Positions 44,805 through 53,818 of a stretch of 64,000 nt of DNA are shown here, piece after piece. The notes beneath the pieces were generated by a model. The model was not told the DNA's origin. It was given only the letters and a program-made list of their open reading frames with translations, and did no database searches. A program made the translations under genes and the position numbers. Source of the DNA: an uncultured Christensenella sp. (GTDB lineage Bacteria > Bacillota > Clostridia > Christensenellales > Borkfalkiaceae); contig CAJTUI010000006.1 in the NCBI GenBank assembly GCA_910579705.1, positions 62,001-126,000 of the forward strand, written 5' to 3'. Numbering within the stretch: position 1 is the stretch's first letter; the number at the start of each line of letters is the position of its first letter.

Positions 44805-45386
44805 TTATACGTAGTTTTTAAGTAAATTAATTAAGTTTCTGACCTGAACGGTCTGCTCGTACTCCGAAAGCGCGCCAATCACGCTCTTTGCGGCGATACC
44901 GTCCCGTCTTTCGGCAATCTCTATCGCAAGTTTGGTGAACGCCGCAGGCCCGCCCTGCTTTGCCGATGTCAGCGATGACTGAAAATCCCCGCCCCGATAC
45001 TGCGCCGCGGCAAGACTGCCGCAAATATACGCCTTATAGCTCTGTCTGTATTTGCCGAGTTCGTCATTGCCGAAAGCCTTGTCCTTGCTCTCGCACAACT
45101 CGCCGAACTGCGCGTGCGAAGATAGCGCGCCGCAATATTTAATCACGTGCCCGTCTTTGCCGGAAAGTATCCCGTCCTCGGCGCAACGCGCCAGATCGTA
45201 TACGTTGTCAGTACGCTTATAACGTAAATCCGCGCAGGTAACTGCAAACGAATAATTGCCGGTTTTTTCGCAGGCGGTCGCCATAGTCTGGGGCGAGCAC
45301 AAAATCCAGAGCGAAAACACCGCCAGAGCGGTCACGGCTATTGCTGCTATTGTTATAAGCGCGGTTCTTAAAATAACTTTATTCAT
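44805..45386 (-). CDS. Membrane-anchored protein of unknown function
   Basis: A 193-residue protein with one N-terminal TM helix (about 8-30) and an extracytoplasmic domain that looks helical and repeat-like, with six Cys residues. The family is not recognised; TPR-like repeats are possible but not clear. The guaB start is 35 nt downstream. No good Shine-Dalgarno site precedes the ATG. Confidence 0.65.
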   Translation of the reverse strand: MNKVILRTALITIAAIAVTALAVFSLWILCSPQTMATACEKTGNYSFAVTCADLRYKRTDNVYDLARCAEDGILSGKDGHVIKYCGALSSHAQFGELCESKDKAFGNDELGKYRQSYKAYICGSLAAAQYRGGDFQSSLTSAKQGGPAAFTKLAIEIAERRDGIAAKSVIGALSEYEQTVQVRNLINLLKNYV

Positions 45387-45545
45387 TTTAATTTTTTCAA
45401 AAGTATATTAGAGTTATTTTATCATACGCGAAAATAAAATGCAACTGTTTGAATAAATTCTTCTCAGCGTAACCGCAAAAAAATAAAACTTAACTATTTA
45501 TGCGCGTTTTATTCTTAACGCGGGTTTTATGAAATATATTGAAGT

Positions 45546-46193
45546 ATGAGAAAATTTGTATTACTGTCTGTTTTTATCTGCCTTGTATGCTTTATTTCGG
45601 GTTGCGCAAAGACCGTGAACTATCTCGATTACGTTTCCGAAAAGCGCACCGACATTTACCTCTACTCCGACGACGGAGTGGAAATCAAAGTCTATATCTC
45701 CGAAAAGGAAACGCCCTACACCTCCGACGGTATCAAGGGAGAAATGACCAAGCTGACCGAAATCTTCGTAACCCTGCCGAGAAACTACGAGGAAGTGACC
45801 GTGAGCGCGGGAAACGCCAACGGCGATATGAACTACCGCGCCGTGGAAAACTGCTACTACCTGTCCTCTTCGGACGCGGGAATAAGCGGCGAAAGCGTGG
45901 AAATTACGCTGACTCTGGGCGGCGAAAGCAATACCTACAACGCCGTGAACGTGCTCTATAAAGGCGTTATGGATTGCGACGGCGCGTTGAAATGCGTGCT
46001 TGACCACAGCCCCGAGCTCTTCTCCTCTCTGACCGAAAACGGCGTGTTCTGCGGCGAGATTTACGTGAGGCTGATATACGACGAAGGGTGCTACTACTAC
46101 GTTGGCATATGCGACAGAAACAAAAAAATCACCGCGCACCTCGTTGACGGAGTACGCGGAAAAATAATCGCGGTCAAAGAAATTCAGGGCTGA
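45546..46193 (+). CDS. Lipoprotein of unknown function
   Basis: A 215-residue lipoprotein (lipobox ISGC, Cys about 20) with a beta-rich mature domain (about residues 30-200). The function is not recognised. TATATT lies 5 nt before the ATG, without a clear -35 or Shine-Dalgarno site. The terminator at 46207-46242 follows the stop. Confidence 0.7.
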   Translation: MRKFVLLSVFICLVCFISGCAKTVNYLDYVSEKRTDIYLYSDDGVEIKVYISEKETPYTSDGIKGEMTKLTEIFVTLPRNYEEVTVSAGNANGDMNYRAVENCYYLSSSDAGISGESVEITLTLGGESNTYNAVNVLYKGVMDCDGALKCVLDHSPELFSSLTENGVFCGEIYVRLIYDEGCYYYVGICDRNKKITAHLVDGVRGKIIAVKEIQG

Positions 46194-46206
46194 AGGATCA
46201 ATGCCG

Positions 46207-46242
46207 ACGGCGGGTTGCATATAGCAACCCGCCGTATATTTT
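46207..46242 (+). terminator. Terminator of the 45546 lipoprotein gene
   Basis: A 12-bp stem ACGGCGGGTTGC with its perfect complement and a 5-nt loop, followed by ATATTTTG. Confidence 0.75.
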
Positions 46243-46243
46243 G

Positions 46244-47353
46244 TCAGACGAAAAATTCAGTTATTATACCGTTCTGCACAAACAGGTATTCGTCCTTTAT
46301 CCGCACAACTTCGTCGCCGACTGCAAGACTTTCGCCCAGCTTTTCAATCTGCGCGGAATACCTTTGCGTAAAGTCGAAGCCGAAAAGTTTTTCGTACTCC
46401 TTCAAATCTATTCCGTCGGCCGTGCGCAACCGCAACATAATGTACTCTTCCTCTATATCCCGCCCTTCGATTTTCACGCTGTCTATAACCGCGAAGTTGT
46501 CGGAAAGGATGCATTTGAAATATTCGTCGAGATCGAACGTATTGGTAAACCGCACGTCGGCTATACAGGACGAGGCCGAAACCCCGAAACCTATGTATTC
46601 GCCGCGCCGCCAGTAGTTCATATTATGTCGGCTGCGCTTGCCGTCTTTGCAGAAATTGGACACCTCGTATCTTTCGAACCCGAGCTCCCGCAACTTTTTC
46701 AGCCCCGCCGCATAAAGCGCCGCAACCTCGTCACCGTCGGGAAGTTCGCCGTTTAAATAATCTGTATATATGGGCGTTCCGTCCTCGGGCGTGAGCGCGT
46801 ACATAGAGATATGGCTCGCGCCGTGCTCGGCCGCCGTGCGGATAGTGCGTTCCACGTCCTCCGCGGTCTGTTCTTTGAGGCCTATCATAACGTCGGCATT
46901 GAAATTTTCCGCCTTTAAAAGCGCGGCGCAGTCAATAAAATCTTGCAGAGTGTGTATTCTGCCGAGGTTTGAAAGCTGGCCGTCAACGGCGGTCTGCAAT
47001 CCGACCGAAAAGCGGTTTACGCCACATTTTTTATACGCGTTAATCTTCTCCGCGTTGACCGTGCCGGGGTTGATTTCTATGGTAATTTCCGCGTTGTCCG
47101 CGATTTTGAAGTTCTTTTTCGCGGCTGCGACAAGCATTGCGATATACCGCTCGTCGATAACCGACGGCGTTCCGCCGCCTATGTACAGCGTGTCGAAAAC
47201 GTAATTTTCAAGCTCGGCTTTGCGCTTTGACATTTCCCTGTACACGCACGCCATATAGCTTTCCGCATAACAGAGCTTGTCGGGAAAAGAAGTAAAATCG
47301 CAATACGTGCATTTGCTTTTGCAAAAAGGGATATGTACGTAAATTCCGGCCAT
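46244..47353 (-). CDS. hemW: Radical SAM protein HemW
   Basis: HemW is the HemN-like heme chaperone often misnamed coproporphyrinogen dehydrogenase. The cluster motif IPFCKSKCTYCDF has the CX3CX2C spacing but lacks the extra Cys of true HemN. YIGGGTPSV and SVGLQT are typical. The 369-residue length fits HemW. GGGAGGTG precedes the ATG. The order lepA - MGMT gene - hemW is compact; lepA-hemW adjacency is common in Firmicutes. Confidence 0.93.
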   Translation of the reverse strand: MAGIYVHIPFCKSKCTYCDFTSFPDKLCYAESYMACVYREMSKRKAELENYVFDTLYIGGGTPSVIDERYIAMLVAAAKKNFKIADNAEITIEINPGTVNAEKINAYKKCGVNRFSVGLQTAVDGQLSNLGRIHTLQDFIDCAALLKAENFNADVMIGLKEQTAEDVERTIRTAAEHGASHISMYALTPEDGTPIYTDYLNGELPDGDEVAALYAAGLKKLRELGFERYEVSNFCKDGKRSRHNMNYWRRGEYIGFGVSASSCIADVRFTNTFDLDEYFKCILSDNFAVIDSVKIEGRDIEEEYIMLRLRTADGIDLKEYEKLFGFDFTQRYSAQIEKLGESLAVGDEVVRIKDEYLFVQNGIITEFFV

Positions 47354-47354
47354 A

Positions 47355-47663
47355 TCACACCTCCCAGCGGTATTTTTTCATATCGACGGTATACTCGTCC
47401 TCGAACTCGACGCCCTCGCTTAAAAGCAGGGTTTTCTGCACGTCCCTGCCGCCGAACGCGAACCCGTCGCAAATCCCGCCGTTTTTAAACACGACGCGGT
47501 GACAGGGCACCACGCCGGGCTTGGGGTTGTTGTGCAACGCCCAGCCGACCTGTCTTGACGCGCGCGGCGCGCCGATAAGTCTGGCCACGTCGCCGTAAGT
47601 CGAAACCTTGCCTTCGGGTATGCGCATAACCGCCTCGTAAACCCTGTTAAAGAAATCGGACAT
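47355..47663 (-). CDS. MGMT-family DNA-binding domain protein
   Basis: A 102-residue protein made only of the C-terminal MGMT domain: PEGKVSTYGDVA, then PCHRVV with the alkyl-accepting Cys retained (in ATL proteins it is Trp). It lacks the usual N-terminal domain, so it could be a minimal alkyltransferase or an ATL-like damage sensor. The ATG at 47663 follows GGTGATAAG. It is squeezed 1 nt from hemW and 37 nt after lepA. Confidence 0.85.
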   Translation of the reverse strand: MSDFFNRVYEAVMRIPEGKVSTYGDVARLIGAPRASRQVGWALHNNPKPGVVPCHRVVFKNGGICDGFAFGGRDVQKTLLLSEGVEFEDEYTVDMKKYRWEV

Positions 47664-47700
47664 AATCTTATCACCGCCTGCGCCAAAGCGCGCAATCAAA

Positions 47701-49506
47701 TCAATCTTTGTTTGTTTTCAGGATTTGCATAAACACTTCGGACGGCACTTCCACACTGCCTATCGAGCGCATACGCTTTTTACCCTCTTTCTGCTTTTCA
47801 AGCAGTTTTTTCTTACGCGTTATATCGCCGCCGTAACACTTGGCAAGCACGTCTTTTCGCACCGCCTTGACCGTTTCGCGCGCGATTATCTTGCCGCCGA
47901 TTGCCGCCTGAACGGGCACTTCGAAAAGCTGGCGGGGAATAGCCTCTTTAAGGTTCTCGCAAAGCGTTCTGCCGCGCGCATAGGCAGAGTCCTCGTGCAC
48001 TATCATAGAAAGCGCGTCGCACGGCTCGCCGTTTAAAAGTATGTCGAGTTTGACAAGCTTGCTCTGCACGTAGCCTTTAAGCTCGTAATCGAAACTTGCA
48101 TAGCCGCGCGTGCGCGACTTTATGCTGTCGAAGAAGTCGAAAATGATTTCGTTAAGCGGCAAGTCGTATTCCAGCCGTACGCGGCTTTTGTCAAGGTAAG
48201 TCATTTGCAGGAAAGCGCCCCTCTTCTCGCGGCACAAATCCATTATCTGGCCGAGATAGTCGGGAGGCGAGTATATGTCCGCCTTCACAACGGGTTCTTC
48301 CATATGCTCTATTTCGGACTGCGGGGGCAGGTGCGACGGGTTGTCCACAAACAGTATTTCGCCGTCGGTCTTTACTACTTTGTAGCTTACCGAGGGCGCG
48401 GTGGTTATTATTTCGAGGCCGAACTCGCGCTCGATACGCTCCTGTATGATTTCCATATGCAGAAGTCCCAGAAAGCCGCAACGGAAACCGAAACCGAGCG
48501 CGACCGAATTGTCGGGCTCGAAAATGAGCGAAGCGTCGTTCAACTGCAATTTCAAAATGGCCTCTTTGAGGTCGTTGAACCGACTTCCGTCAAGCGGGTA
48601 AATGCCGCAGAAAACTACGCTTTGCACCTTTTTATAGCCGGGCAACGGCTCTGCGGCGGGGCGCTCCGCATTTATCAGAGTGTCGCCCACTGCCACGTCG
48701 AGTATGGATTTTATCGACGCCGCGACGTAACCTACCTCGCCAGCGCAAAGCCCGTCCTTGGGGACAAGGTTGGGGCTGAAAACGCCCACTTCCACAACGT
48801 CGTAAACTTTGTCGGAACGGAATGTTTTTATCTTGTCGCCCACGCTGATTTTACCGTCCTTAACTCGGACGAATAACATTACGCCCTTGTAGTTGTCGTA
48901 ATAGCTGTCGAAAATCAGCGCTTTGAGCGGCGCGTCGTCCTGTCCGTCGGGCGCGGGGAAATAATTAACCACGCTTTCCAGAACGTCCTCTATGCCTATA
49001 CCCTCCTTGGCGGAAACCAGTGGCGCGTACGACGCGTCAAGACCTATAACGTCCTCAACTTCCTGCTTTGCCTCGTCCGGGCGCGCGGAAGGCAAGTCGA
49101 TTTTATTTATAACGGGCAATATTTCCAGATTGTTTTCAAGCGCGAGATATACGTTTGCAAGCGTCTGCGCCTCCACGCCCTGAGATGCGTCGACGATTAG
49201 TATCGCGCCCTCGCACGCGGCGAGAGAACGCGAAACTTCGTAAGTGAAGTCCACGTGCCCCGGCGTATCTATGAGGTTGAGAACGTATTCCTGACCGTCC
49301 TTGGCCGTGTAAAACATTCGCACGGGCGTAAGCTTTATGGTAATACCGCGCTCGCGCTCTATGTCCATAGAGTCCAAAAGCTGGTTTTCCATATCGCGCG
49401 AAGACACCTGCCCCGTCTTTTCCATAAGCCTGTCGGCAAGCGTGCTTTTACCGTGGTCTATATGCGCTATAATACAGAAATTGCGTATGTTGGATTTATT
49501 GCTCAT
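47701..49506 (-). CDS. lepA: Elongation factor 4
   Basis: LepA GTPase that acts on stalled or back-translocated ribosomes. G1 is AHIDHGKST at the N-terminus, G3 DTPGH, G4 NKID, and the LepA-specific C-terminal domain ends KKRMRSIGSVEVPSEVF. It is about 601 residues from the ATG at 49506. No Shine-Dalgarno site exists there; a consensus-type promoter ends 7 nt upstream, so initiation is probably leaderless. Confidence 0.96.
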   Translation of the reverse strand: MSNKSNIRNFCIIAHIDHGKSTLADRLMEKTGQVSSRDMENQLLDSMDIERERGITIKLTPVRMFYTAKDGQEYVLNLIDTPGHVDFTYEVSRSLAACEGAILIVDASQGVEAQTLANVYLALENNLEILPVINKIDLPSARPDEAKQEVEDVIGLDASYAPLVSAKEGIGIEDVLESVVNYFPAPDGQDDAPLKALIFDSYYDNYKGVMLFVRVKDGKISVGDKIKTFRSDKVYDVVEVGVFSPNLVPKDGLCAGEVGYVAASIKSILDVAVGDTLINAERPAAEPLPGYKKVQSVVFCGIYPLDGSRFNDLKEAILKLQLNDASLIFEPDNSVALGFGFRCGFLGLLHMEIIQERIEREFGLEIITTAPSVSYKVVKTDGEILFVDNPSHLPPQSEIEHMEEPVVKADIYSPPDYLGQIMDLCREKRGAFLQMTYLDKSRVRLEYDLPLNEIIFDFFDSIKSRTRGYASFDYELKGYVQSKLVKLDILLNGEPCDALSMIVHEDSAYARGRTLCENLKEAIPRQLFEVPVQAAIGGKIIARETVKAVRKDVLAKCYGGDITRKKKLLEKQKEGKKRMRSIGSVEVPSEVFMQILKTNKD

Positions 49507-49513
49507 AGATAAT

Positions 49514-49542
49514 ATTATAATAAACCGCCGCGGTATTTGCAA
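49514..49542 (-). promoter_or_regulatory. Predicted leaderless promoter of lepA
   Basis: On the minus strand TTGCAA, a 17-nt spacer and TATAAT are followed by 7 nt and the ATG, which places the expected start point at or within 1-2 nt of the A of ATG. It overlaps the 3' end of the small 49515-49793 gene. Confidence 0.8.
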
Positions 49543-49793
49543 GAAATTCCGCGGACTAATTTCAATCGCATACCGATTTTAAATCCTTCTTTAAATGCGG
49601 CTTGCGTTGCATAATCCTCATACTTTAAAACAGTTTCAATTAGATTATCAAAAATTTGTCTTTGCTCTTGGTTAAGAAGTTTATCAAGTTGTTCAACATA
49701 TTTGTCAAATTTTAATTTAAGTTCAATCCCCTCTTCATTAATCGTCATATTGCGACAATATGAAAAAACTTCATTTATATAATCTGGTTTCAT
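49515..49793 (-). CDS. Small helical protein paired with an XRE regulator
   Basis: A 92-residue, mostly helical protein that I do not recognise. AGGAGGGG precedes the ATG and a consensus promoter lies at 49812-49840, with an operator palindrome between its -35 and -10 boxes. It is divergent from the XRE gene at 49874 and is the likely target of repression. Confidence 0.65.
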   Translation of the reverse strand: MKPDYINEVFSYCRNMTINEEGIELKLKFDKYVEQLDKLLNQEQRQIFDNLIETVLKYEDYATQAAFKEGFKIGMRLKLVRGISCKYRGGLL

Positions 49794-49811
49794 AATCCCC
49801 TCCTAACAAAA

Positions 49812-49840
49812 ATATTAGTTCATATTTTATGAACTGTCAA
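49812..49840 (-). promoter_or_regulatory. Promoter of the 49515-49793 gene
   Basis: On the minus strand TTGACA, a 17-nt spacer and TAATAT. The spacer is filled by the operator palindrome, so a bound repressor would block polymerase. Confidence 0.75.
49817..49835. promoter_or_regulatory. Operator 1 of the divergent XRE module
   Basis: AGTTCATA-TTT-TATGAACT is a perfect palindrome with 8-bp arms. It shares the half-site TTCATA with operator 2; their centres are 38 nt apart. Confidence 0.75.
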
Positions 49841-49856
49841 GTAAATATCCAAATAA

Positions 49857-49871
49857 TTCATAAAATATGAA
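49857..49871. promoter_or_regulatory. Operator 2 of the divergent XRE module
   Basis: TTCATA-AAA-TATGAA is a perfect palindrome ending 2 nt before the XRE ATG and covering its probable -10 box TAAAAT (49861-49866), which lies 7 nt from the ATG. Confidence 0.75.
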
Positions 49872-49873
49872 CT

Positions 49874-50077
49874 ATGGAAGTGTTTGGCAAGCGAGTTAAA
49901 CAGGAATTGCATTTGCAGGGGAAAAAGCAAAAAGACCTATGCGAGTATTTGCAAGTCAATAAATCAACGTTATCGGAGTGGTTAAATAACCATAACGAAC
50001 CGCCTATGCAAATTATTGCTGATATTGCCCGTTTTCTTGATGTTTCCACCGATTATCTCTTTGGTTTGGAAAATTGA
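49874..50077 (+). CDS. Small XRE-family repressor
   Basis: A 67-residue protein that is only an XRE helix-turn-helix (QKDLCEYLQVNKSTLSEWLNNHNEPPMQIIADIARFLDVSTDYLFGL). It is the likely ligand of the two TTCATA-type palindromes that flank its own start and the divergent promoter. No Shine-Dalgarno site is seen, consistent with a leaderless message. Confidence 0.88.
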   Translation: MEVFGKRVKQELHLQGKKQKDLCEYLQVNKSTLSEWLNNHNEPPMQIIADIARFLDVSTDYLFGLEN

Positions 50078-50093
50078 AATTGATTGTTGCCTA

Positions 50094-50121
50094 TTGACAT
50101 TTAACTTAACCGTGTTATAAT
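50094..50121 (+). promoter_or_regulatory. Promoter of the 50152 gene
   Basis: TTGACA, a 16-nt spacer and TATAAT (both consensus) are followed by a leader of about 25 nt with AAGGGGG. Confidence 0.85.
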
Positions 50122-50151
50122 TTTTATACAAATATACAAGGGGGCAACGGT

Positions 50152-50565
50152 ATGAAAAAGAAATATATCACGTTAATTGCGATAGTTTCGGCGTTATGCG
50201 TTATAGCCTTGGTTCTGGGGCTGTATTTCGGCGGGGTATTGACCAAGCCCGAAAAAATTAAAATCTGCGACGCTTACCCGCAGTTTGAAAACGAGCCCGT
50301 ATGTATCGAAGTCGATTTCCGCAACCCCGACACGGAGAATTATACTATCAGCGACAAACGGCAGGTAAAGGAAATTTACGATACCGTTTACAATATGGAA
50401 TTTGTCCGTTCAAAAGGCACATTGCCGCCCGGCTTTAACACAGTAGTTACGTTTGTGTACGAAGACAACGGCAAGGTTTCCGTTTCCGCAACCGTAACTT
50501 ACCGCGGCGAAACGTACTATGCAGGGGAATACCTGAAATTAATGGATAAAATAAGCCGTACATAA
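50152..50565 (+). CDS. Membrane-anchored extracytoplasmic protein of unknown function
   Basis: A 137-residue protein with one N-terminal TM helix (about 6-28) and a beta-rich extracytoplasmic domain. No family is recognised. It is expressed from its own consensus promoter and ends in a bidirectional terminator. Confidence 0.7.
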   Translation: MKKKYITLIAIVSALCVIALVLGLYFGGVLTKPEKIKICDAYPQFENEPVCIEVDFRNPDTENYTISDKRQVKEIYDTVYNMEFVRSKGTLPPGFNTVVTFVYEDNGKVSVSATVTYRGETYYAGEYLKLMDKISRT

Positions 50566-50607
50566 AAAAAGCGCCCCGTTTCATAGAGAAACGGGGCGCT
50601 CTTTTTT
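50564..50607. terminator. Bidirectional terminator
   Basis: A 12-bp stem GCGCCCCGTTTC with its complement GAAACGGGGCGC and a 5-nt loop, with seven A before and TCTTTTTT after, between the 50152 gene and the MreB-like gene. Confidence 0.9.
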
Positions 50608-51619
50608 AATCGGTTGCAAGCCGTTCGAAAAGGTCGACGTTGTTTAAAATAGTGCCCGCGCCGATGACTGCGGCAAGCTGGCTTTCCTGCGGCAGGTTGA
50701 CGGGGATTTTGAGCTTATGTTCTATATACTCCGCAAGTCCGTCCATTTTAAACAATCCGCCCGAAAGATAAATCCCGCCGCGCATTATTCCCGAAGACAC
50801 TTCCGCTGGCAACTTTGACATTACAAGCGATACGTATTCCAGAATTTTATCTATATAGGTCGTAATAATATCGTAAATCTGCGAGGAGTTTACCGAAACG
50901 GACACGGGCGCTCCGCTTGAAACCTCCCTGCCGTCCGCAAGCGTCATTTTATTGTCGTCCTTCAAAAGACTGCCGACAGTGTTTTTTATGCGCTCGGCCG
51001 TGAGCGCGCCTATCTTGAAATTTTTGTTTTCGGCGAACTCGTCGATTAAGTGCACGTCTATATTCCCGCCGCCGAGATTTACGTTTATCCCCGAAATAAG
51101 CCCGTCCTGCGACACCGCGGCTATGTTGGTTATGCCGTAACCTATATCCAGATTAAACATAGGCGTGCTCTCGTTTATCGCTATGTTATGGCCGAGCACC
51201 GCCGCGAACGGCGTAATGGTAAAGTAAACGCAGCTTATACCGCACTCGTCTGCAATGCGCCTGTACTTCTCTTTGAGCGCGGGCGAACTGCCGCAGGGCA
51301 ATATAAACATAACCTCCGCGCGCCGTGCGAGGCGTTTCGTTACCTCCACCTTTTCAAGGAAATAGCCCAAAAGACAGGCCGCGAGATTGACGTGGACAAT
51401 ATCGCCCTCGAAAACGGGATTGATAATATGCGTGTTAATCGCCGCCCTGCCCGACAGCGCGCGGGCCTTGTCGCCCAGCGCCTTAACGTTCATTCGTTTC
51501 TCTCCGCCGTCGATACACTGCTCCACGGCGATACAGGTAGCCTCCATAAGCACAACGCCGCTACCCGGCATATATATCTTAGTCACACTCGACCCGAAGT
51601 CGATTGCAAGTCTTGTCAT
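50606..51619 (-). CDS. MreB/Mbl-like rod-shape protein
   Basis: A 337-residue actin-fold protein. Phosphate 1 reads DFGSSVTKIY at the N-terminus, phosphate 2 NLDIGYGITNIAAV near residue 173, and the adenosine motif ISGGLF-like (YLSGGLF) near residue 290. It supports cell shape or polar functions as a membrane-associated filament. The sequence is clearly divergent from canonical MreB, so it may be a secondary paralogue. mreC/D are absent; maf lies just upstream. Confidence 0.85.
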   Translation of the reverse strand: MTRLAIDFGSSVTKIYMPGSGVVLMEATCIAVEQCIDGGEKRMNVKALGDKARALSGRAAINTHIINPVFEGDIVHVNLAACLLGYFLEKVEVTKRLARRAEVMFILPCGSSPALKEKYRRIADECGISCVYFTITPFAAVLGHNIAINESTPMFNLDIGYGITNIAAVSQDGLISGINVNLGGGNIDVHLIDEFAENKNFKIGALTAERIKNTVGSLLKDDNKMTLADGREVSSGAPVSVSVNSSQIYDIITTYIDKILEYVSLVMSKLPAEVSSGIMRGGIYLSGGLFKMDGLAEYIEHKLKIPVNLPQESQLAAVIGAGTILNNVDLFERLATD

Positions 51620-51622
51620 CTC

Positions 51623-52171
51623 CTAACGTACCTCTTCAAGCATTTTTTTCACAAGCGTGACGGGCAGCCCCACAACGTTGGTATAACTGCCGTAATACTC
51701 CTTCACAAGCCCGCCGTCCTGAATGCCGTAACTCCCCGCCTTGTCCAACGGCGAACCGCTATCCACATAAATTTTAATAAACTCGTCGGAAAGGTCGTTG
51801 AACCGCACCTCCGTCCTGTCATACTCGATAAGTTTCTTGTACTTGTTCCGAACGCAAACCGCCGTAATAACGTAATGCGTCTTGCCAGACAGCCGTTTAA
51901 GCGTTTTGAACGCGTCCTCCCTGTCTTTCGGCTTTCCGAGAATATCGCCCTCGAAAATAACCACAGTGTCGCAACCGATAACGGTTTTGTCGCGGTGGGT
52001 TTTAAACACCTCGTCGCACTTATGCTCCGCGACCGAGCAGACCATCTGTTCGGGGAAAAGCGAAATATTAACTTTTTCTTCCGAAGTGGCGGGAATTACC
52101 TCGAACGACGGTAAGACCAGCGCCAACAGCTCTTTTCTGCGCGGTGACGCGCTTGCGAGTATATATTCCAT
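51623..52171 (-). CDS. maf: Maf-family nucleoside triphosphate pyrophosphatase
   Basis: House-cleaning pyrophosphatase for dTTP/UTP-like nucleotides. ASASPRRKELL at the N-terminus, IGCDTVV near residue 66, KPKDREDAFKTLKRLSGKTH and the C-terminal KAGSYGIQD are the Maf landmarks. The 182-residue length is normal. The MreB-like gene follows after 3 nt; maf-mreB linkage is common. Confidence 0.94.
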   Translation of the reverse strand: MEYILASASPRRKELLALVLPSFEVIPATSEEKVNISLFPEQMVCSVAEHKCDEVFKTHRDKTVIGCDTVVIFEGDILGKPKDREDAFKTLKRLSGKTHYVITAVCVRNKYKKLIEYDRTEVRFNDLSDEFIKIYVDSGSPLDKAGSYGIQDGGLVKEYYGSYTNVVGLPVTLVKKMLEEVR

Positions 52172-52230
52172 AAATTAATTAAGCCTGATAACAAACTCGC
52201 GCAAATCGCAAGATTTGCGCGAAACGCTGT

Positions 52231-53745
52231 TTACAGTATTTCCAAAGTCTTGTGGAAAGCTTTCTTGAACTCGCCGCCGGCGGCCATTGCGCCGCGAATT
52301 TCAAGCGTTGCGTCGCCGTCCACTTCCGTTTTCATTATTACCGAATCGCCGAGAATGTCGCAGTTTATCGATTTGACCGTGCCGGACATCGACCTGTCAA
52401 GACACTCCGCAATCCTCAGCATTACGCCGAGCCGCTTGACAATCTCTATGTCGTCTTCGTTCAAAAGGTCCTTGAACCTGGCCCAGTCGTAAGGGTTGAT
52501 GTCCTCTTTCTTGTGGCAACAGGCCGTGAACGCGGCAAGCACCAGATCCCTGTGCGACACGCCGTAGAGCGTGGAATTTAAAATCATATAACAGCTGTGG
52601 CGCTGGTGGTTGTAGTATTTAATGCGCATACCGCAATCGTGCAGAGTTGCCGCAACCTTCAACACTTTAAGATACTGCCTAGGAAACTTATGCAACACCC
52701 TCAACTGCTTGAAAAGCTGTATGCTTAAATTAACGACGTGTTTGACGTGATTTTCGTCGCAACCGTAATACTTGACAAGCGTGGTAAGCGAGTAAGTAAG
52801 AACGTCGGAAATGGGTTTTTCCTCGGTCATAGGCAGGGCCTGATTAAACATAATGCCCTCTCTCAGTCCCGCGCCCGACATAATGAAACGGTCGAAATTA
52901 AAATACGATACGAACGATTTGATAATCGCAAGCGCCGCGGGAAGGATATCCGCGCGTTCGGCCGAAAGCCCCTTTATCTTCTTCTTTTTATCGAGGTCGA
53001 GCACCTTTATCATATTGTACACGGGCATAAAATCTTCCGCCATCATAGTGAAGTTATGCACTGTGTCAAGCGGGTATTTGTGCACCATTTTGCTTATCTT
53101 GAAAAGGTTCCTGAACGAGCCGCCGACGCCTATCATCTGCACGTCGGGGTCCACGTCCGCAATCCAGTCCACCTGTTTAAGCTGCTCGGTAAAGAACTCC
53201 TCTATCTTGCGCGAAACCTCTTCGGGCTTTAAATCGCCGTCAGCAAACAGCCCCGTAAGCGTAACCGCGCCGAAAGGCAGGGTGACGTAGTTCAAAATAT
53301 TTCTTCTGTTGTAATAAACGATTTTGGTCGCGCCGCCGCCGATTTCGAGGATTATGCCCTTGGGCACGTCCATAGTGTTTATAACGCCGCGGTAGACGTA
53401 AACCGCCTCTTCCTCGGCCGTGAGAACGCGTATTTTAATGCCGCAACTGGCCTGAATTTCGTCCAGAAAACTGCGCTGGTTTTTCGCGCGGCGCACTGCC
53501 GCGGTTGCAACCGCAATAATGCGCGTCACGCCGCTTGCGTCGCACAGTTTACGAAACATTTTAAGCGTTTTAATCGTTTCGGACACGCGCTGAGGTTTTA
53601 AAAAGCCGTCCCGCTCCATATCCTGTCCGAGCCGTACGCTTTCTTTAAGCTCGTCCACTACCATAAAATAGTTTTCTTCGAAAATGTTAACTATTACGAG
53701 CCTTGCCGAATTCGAGCCCAAATCAATGATGCCTATTTTTTCCAA
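52231..53745 (-). CDS. Ppx/GppA phosphatase with C-terminal HD domain
   Basis: Hydrolyses inorganic polyphosphate and/or pppGpp. The N-terminal ASKHA domains (about 1-305) have IGIIDLGSNSARLVI and the glycine motif EIGGGATK; the C-terminal part (about 310-504) holds an HD domain with LHDCGMRI and HSCY. The start is set at the TTG at 53745, which follows GAGGAG by 7 nt, giving 504 residues. A terminator-like hairpin lies in its leader. Confidence 0.92.
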   Translation of the reverse strand: MEKIGIIDLGSNSARLVIVNIFEENYFMVVDELKESVRLGQDMERDGFLKPQRVSETIKTLKMFRKLCDASGVTRIIAVATAAVRRAKNQRSFLDEIQASCGIKIRVLTAEEEAVYVYRGVINTMDVPKGIILEIGGGATKIVYYNRRNILNYVTLPFGAVTLTGLFADGDLKPEEVSRKIEEFFTEQLKQVDWIADVDPDVQMIGVGGSFRNLFKISKMVHKYPLDTVHNFTMMAEDFMPVYNMIKVLDLDKKKKIKGLSAERADILPAALAIIKSFVSYFNFDRFIMSGAGLREGIMFNQALPMTEEKPISDVLTYSLTTLVKYYGCDENHVKHVVNLSIQLFKQLRVLHKFPRQYLKVLKVAATLHDCGMRIKYYNHQRHSCYMILNSTLYGVSHRDLVLAAFTACCHKKEDINPYDWARFKDLLNEDDIEIVKRLGVMLRIAECLDRSMSGTVKSINCDILGDSVIMKTEVDGDATLEIRGAMAAGGEFKKAFHKTLEIL

Positions 53746-53762
53746 TATTCTACTCCTCAAAA

Positions 53763-53779
53763 GGCGGAGTTCCTCCGCC
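53763..53779 (-). promoter_or_regulatory. Hairpin plus T4 in the ppx leader
   Basis: GGCGGAG pairs with CTCCGCC across a 3-nt loop and is followed by TTTT on the minus strand, 1 nt before the GAGGAG ribosome-binding site. It could attenuate transcription or mask the ribosome site. Confidence 0.5.
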
Positions 53780-53818
53780 CTCTTTTCTGCGTAAATTTTC
53801 GTTGTTCAATATGTGGAA

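Noticed and set aside
51050..52114. Plus-strand frame of 354 codons opposite mreB-like and maf genes
   Set aside because: It spans two well-supported minus-strand genes and gives an unrelated His/Arg-rich product.
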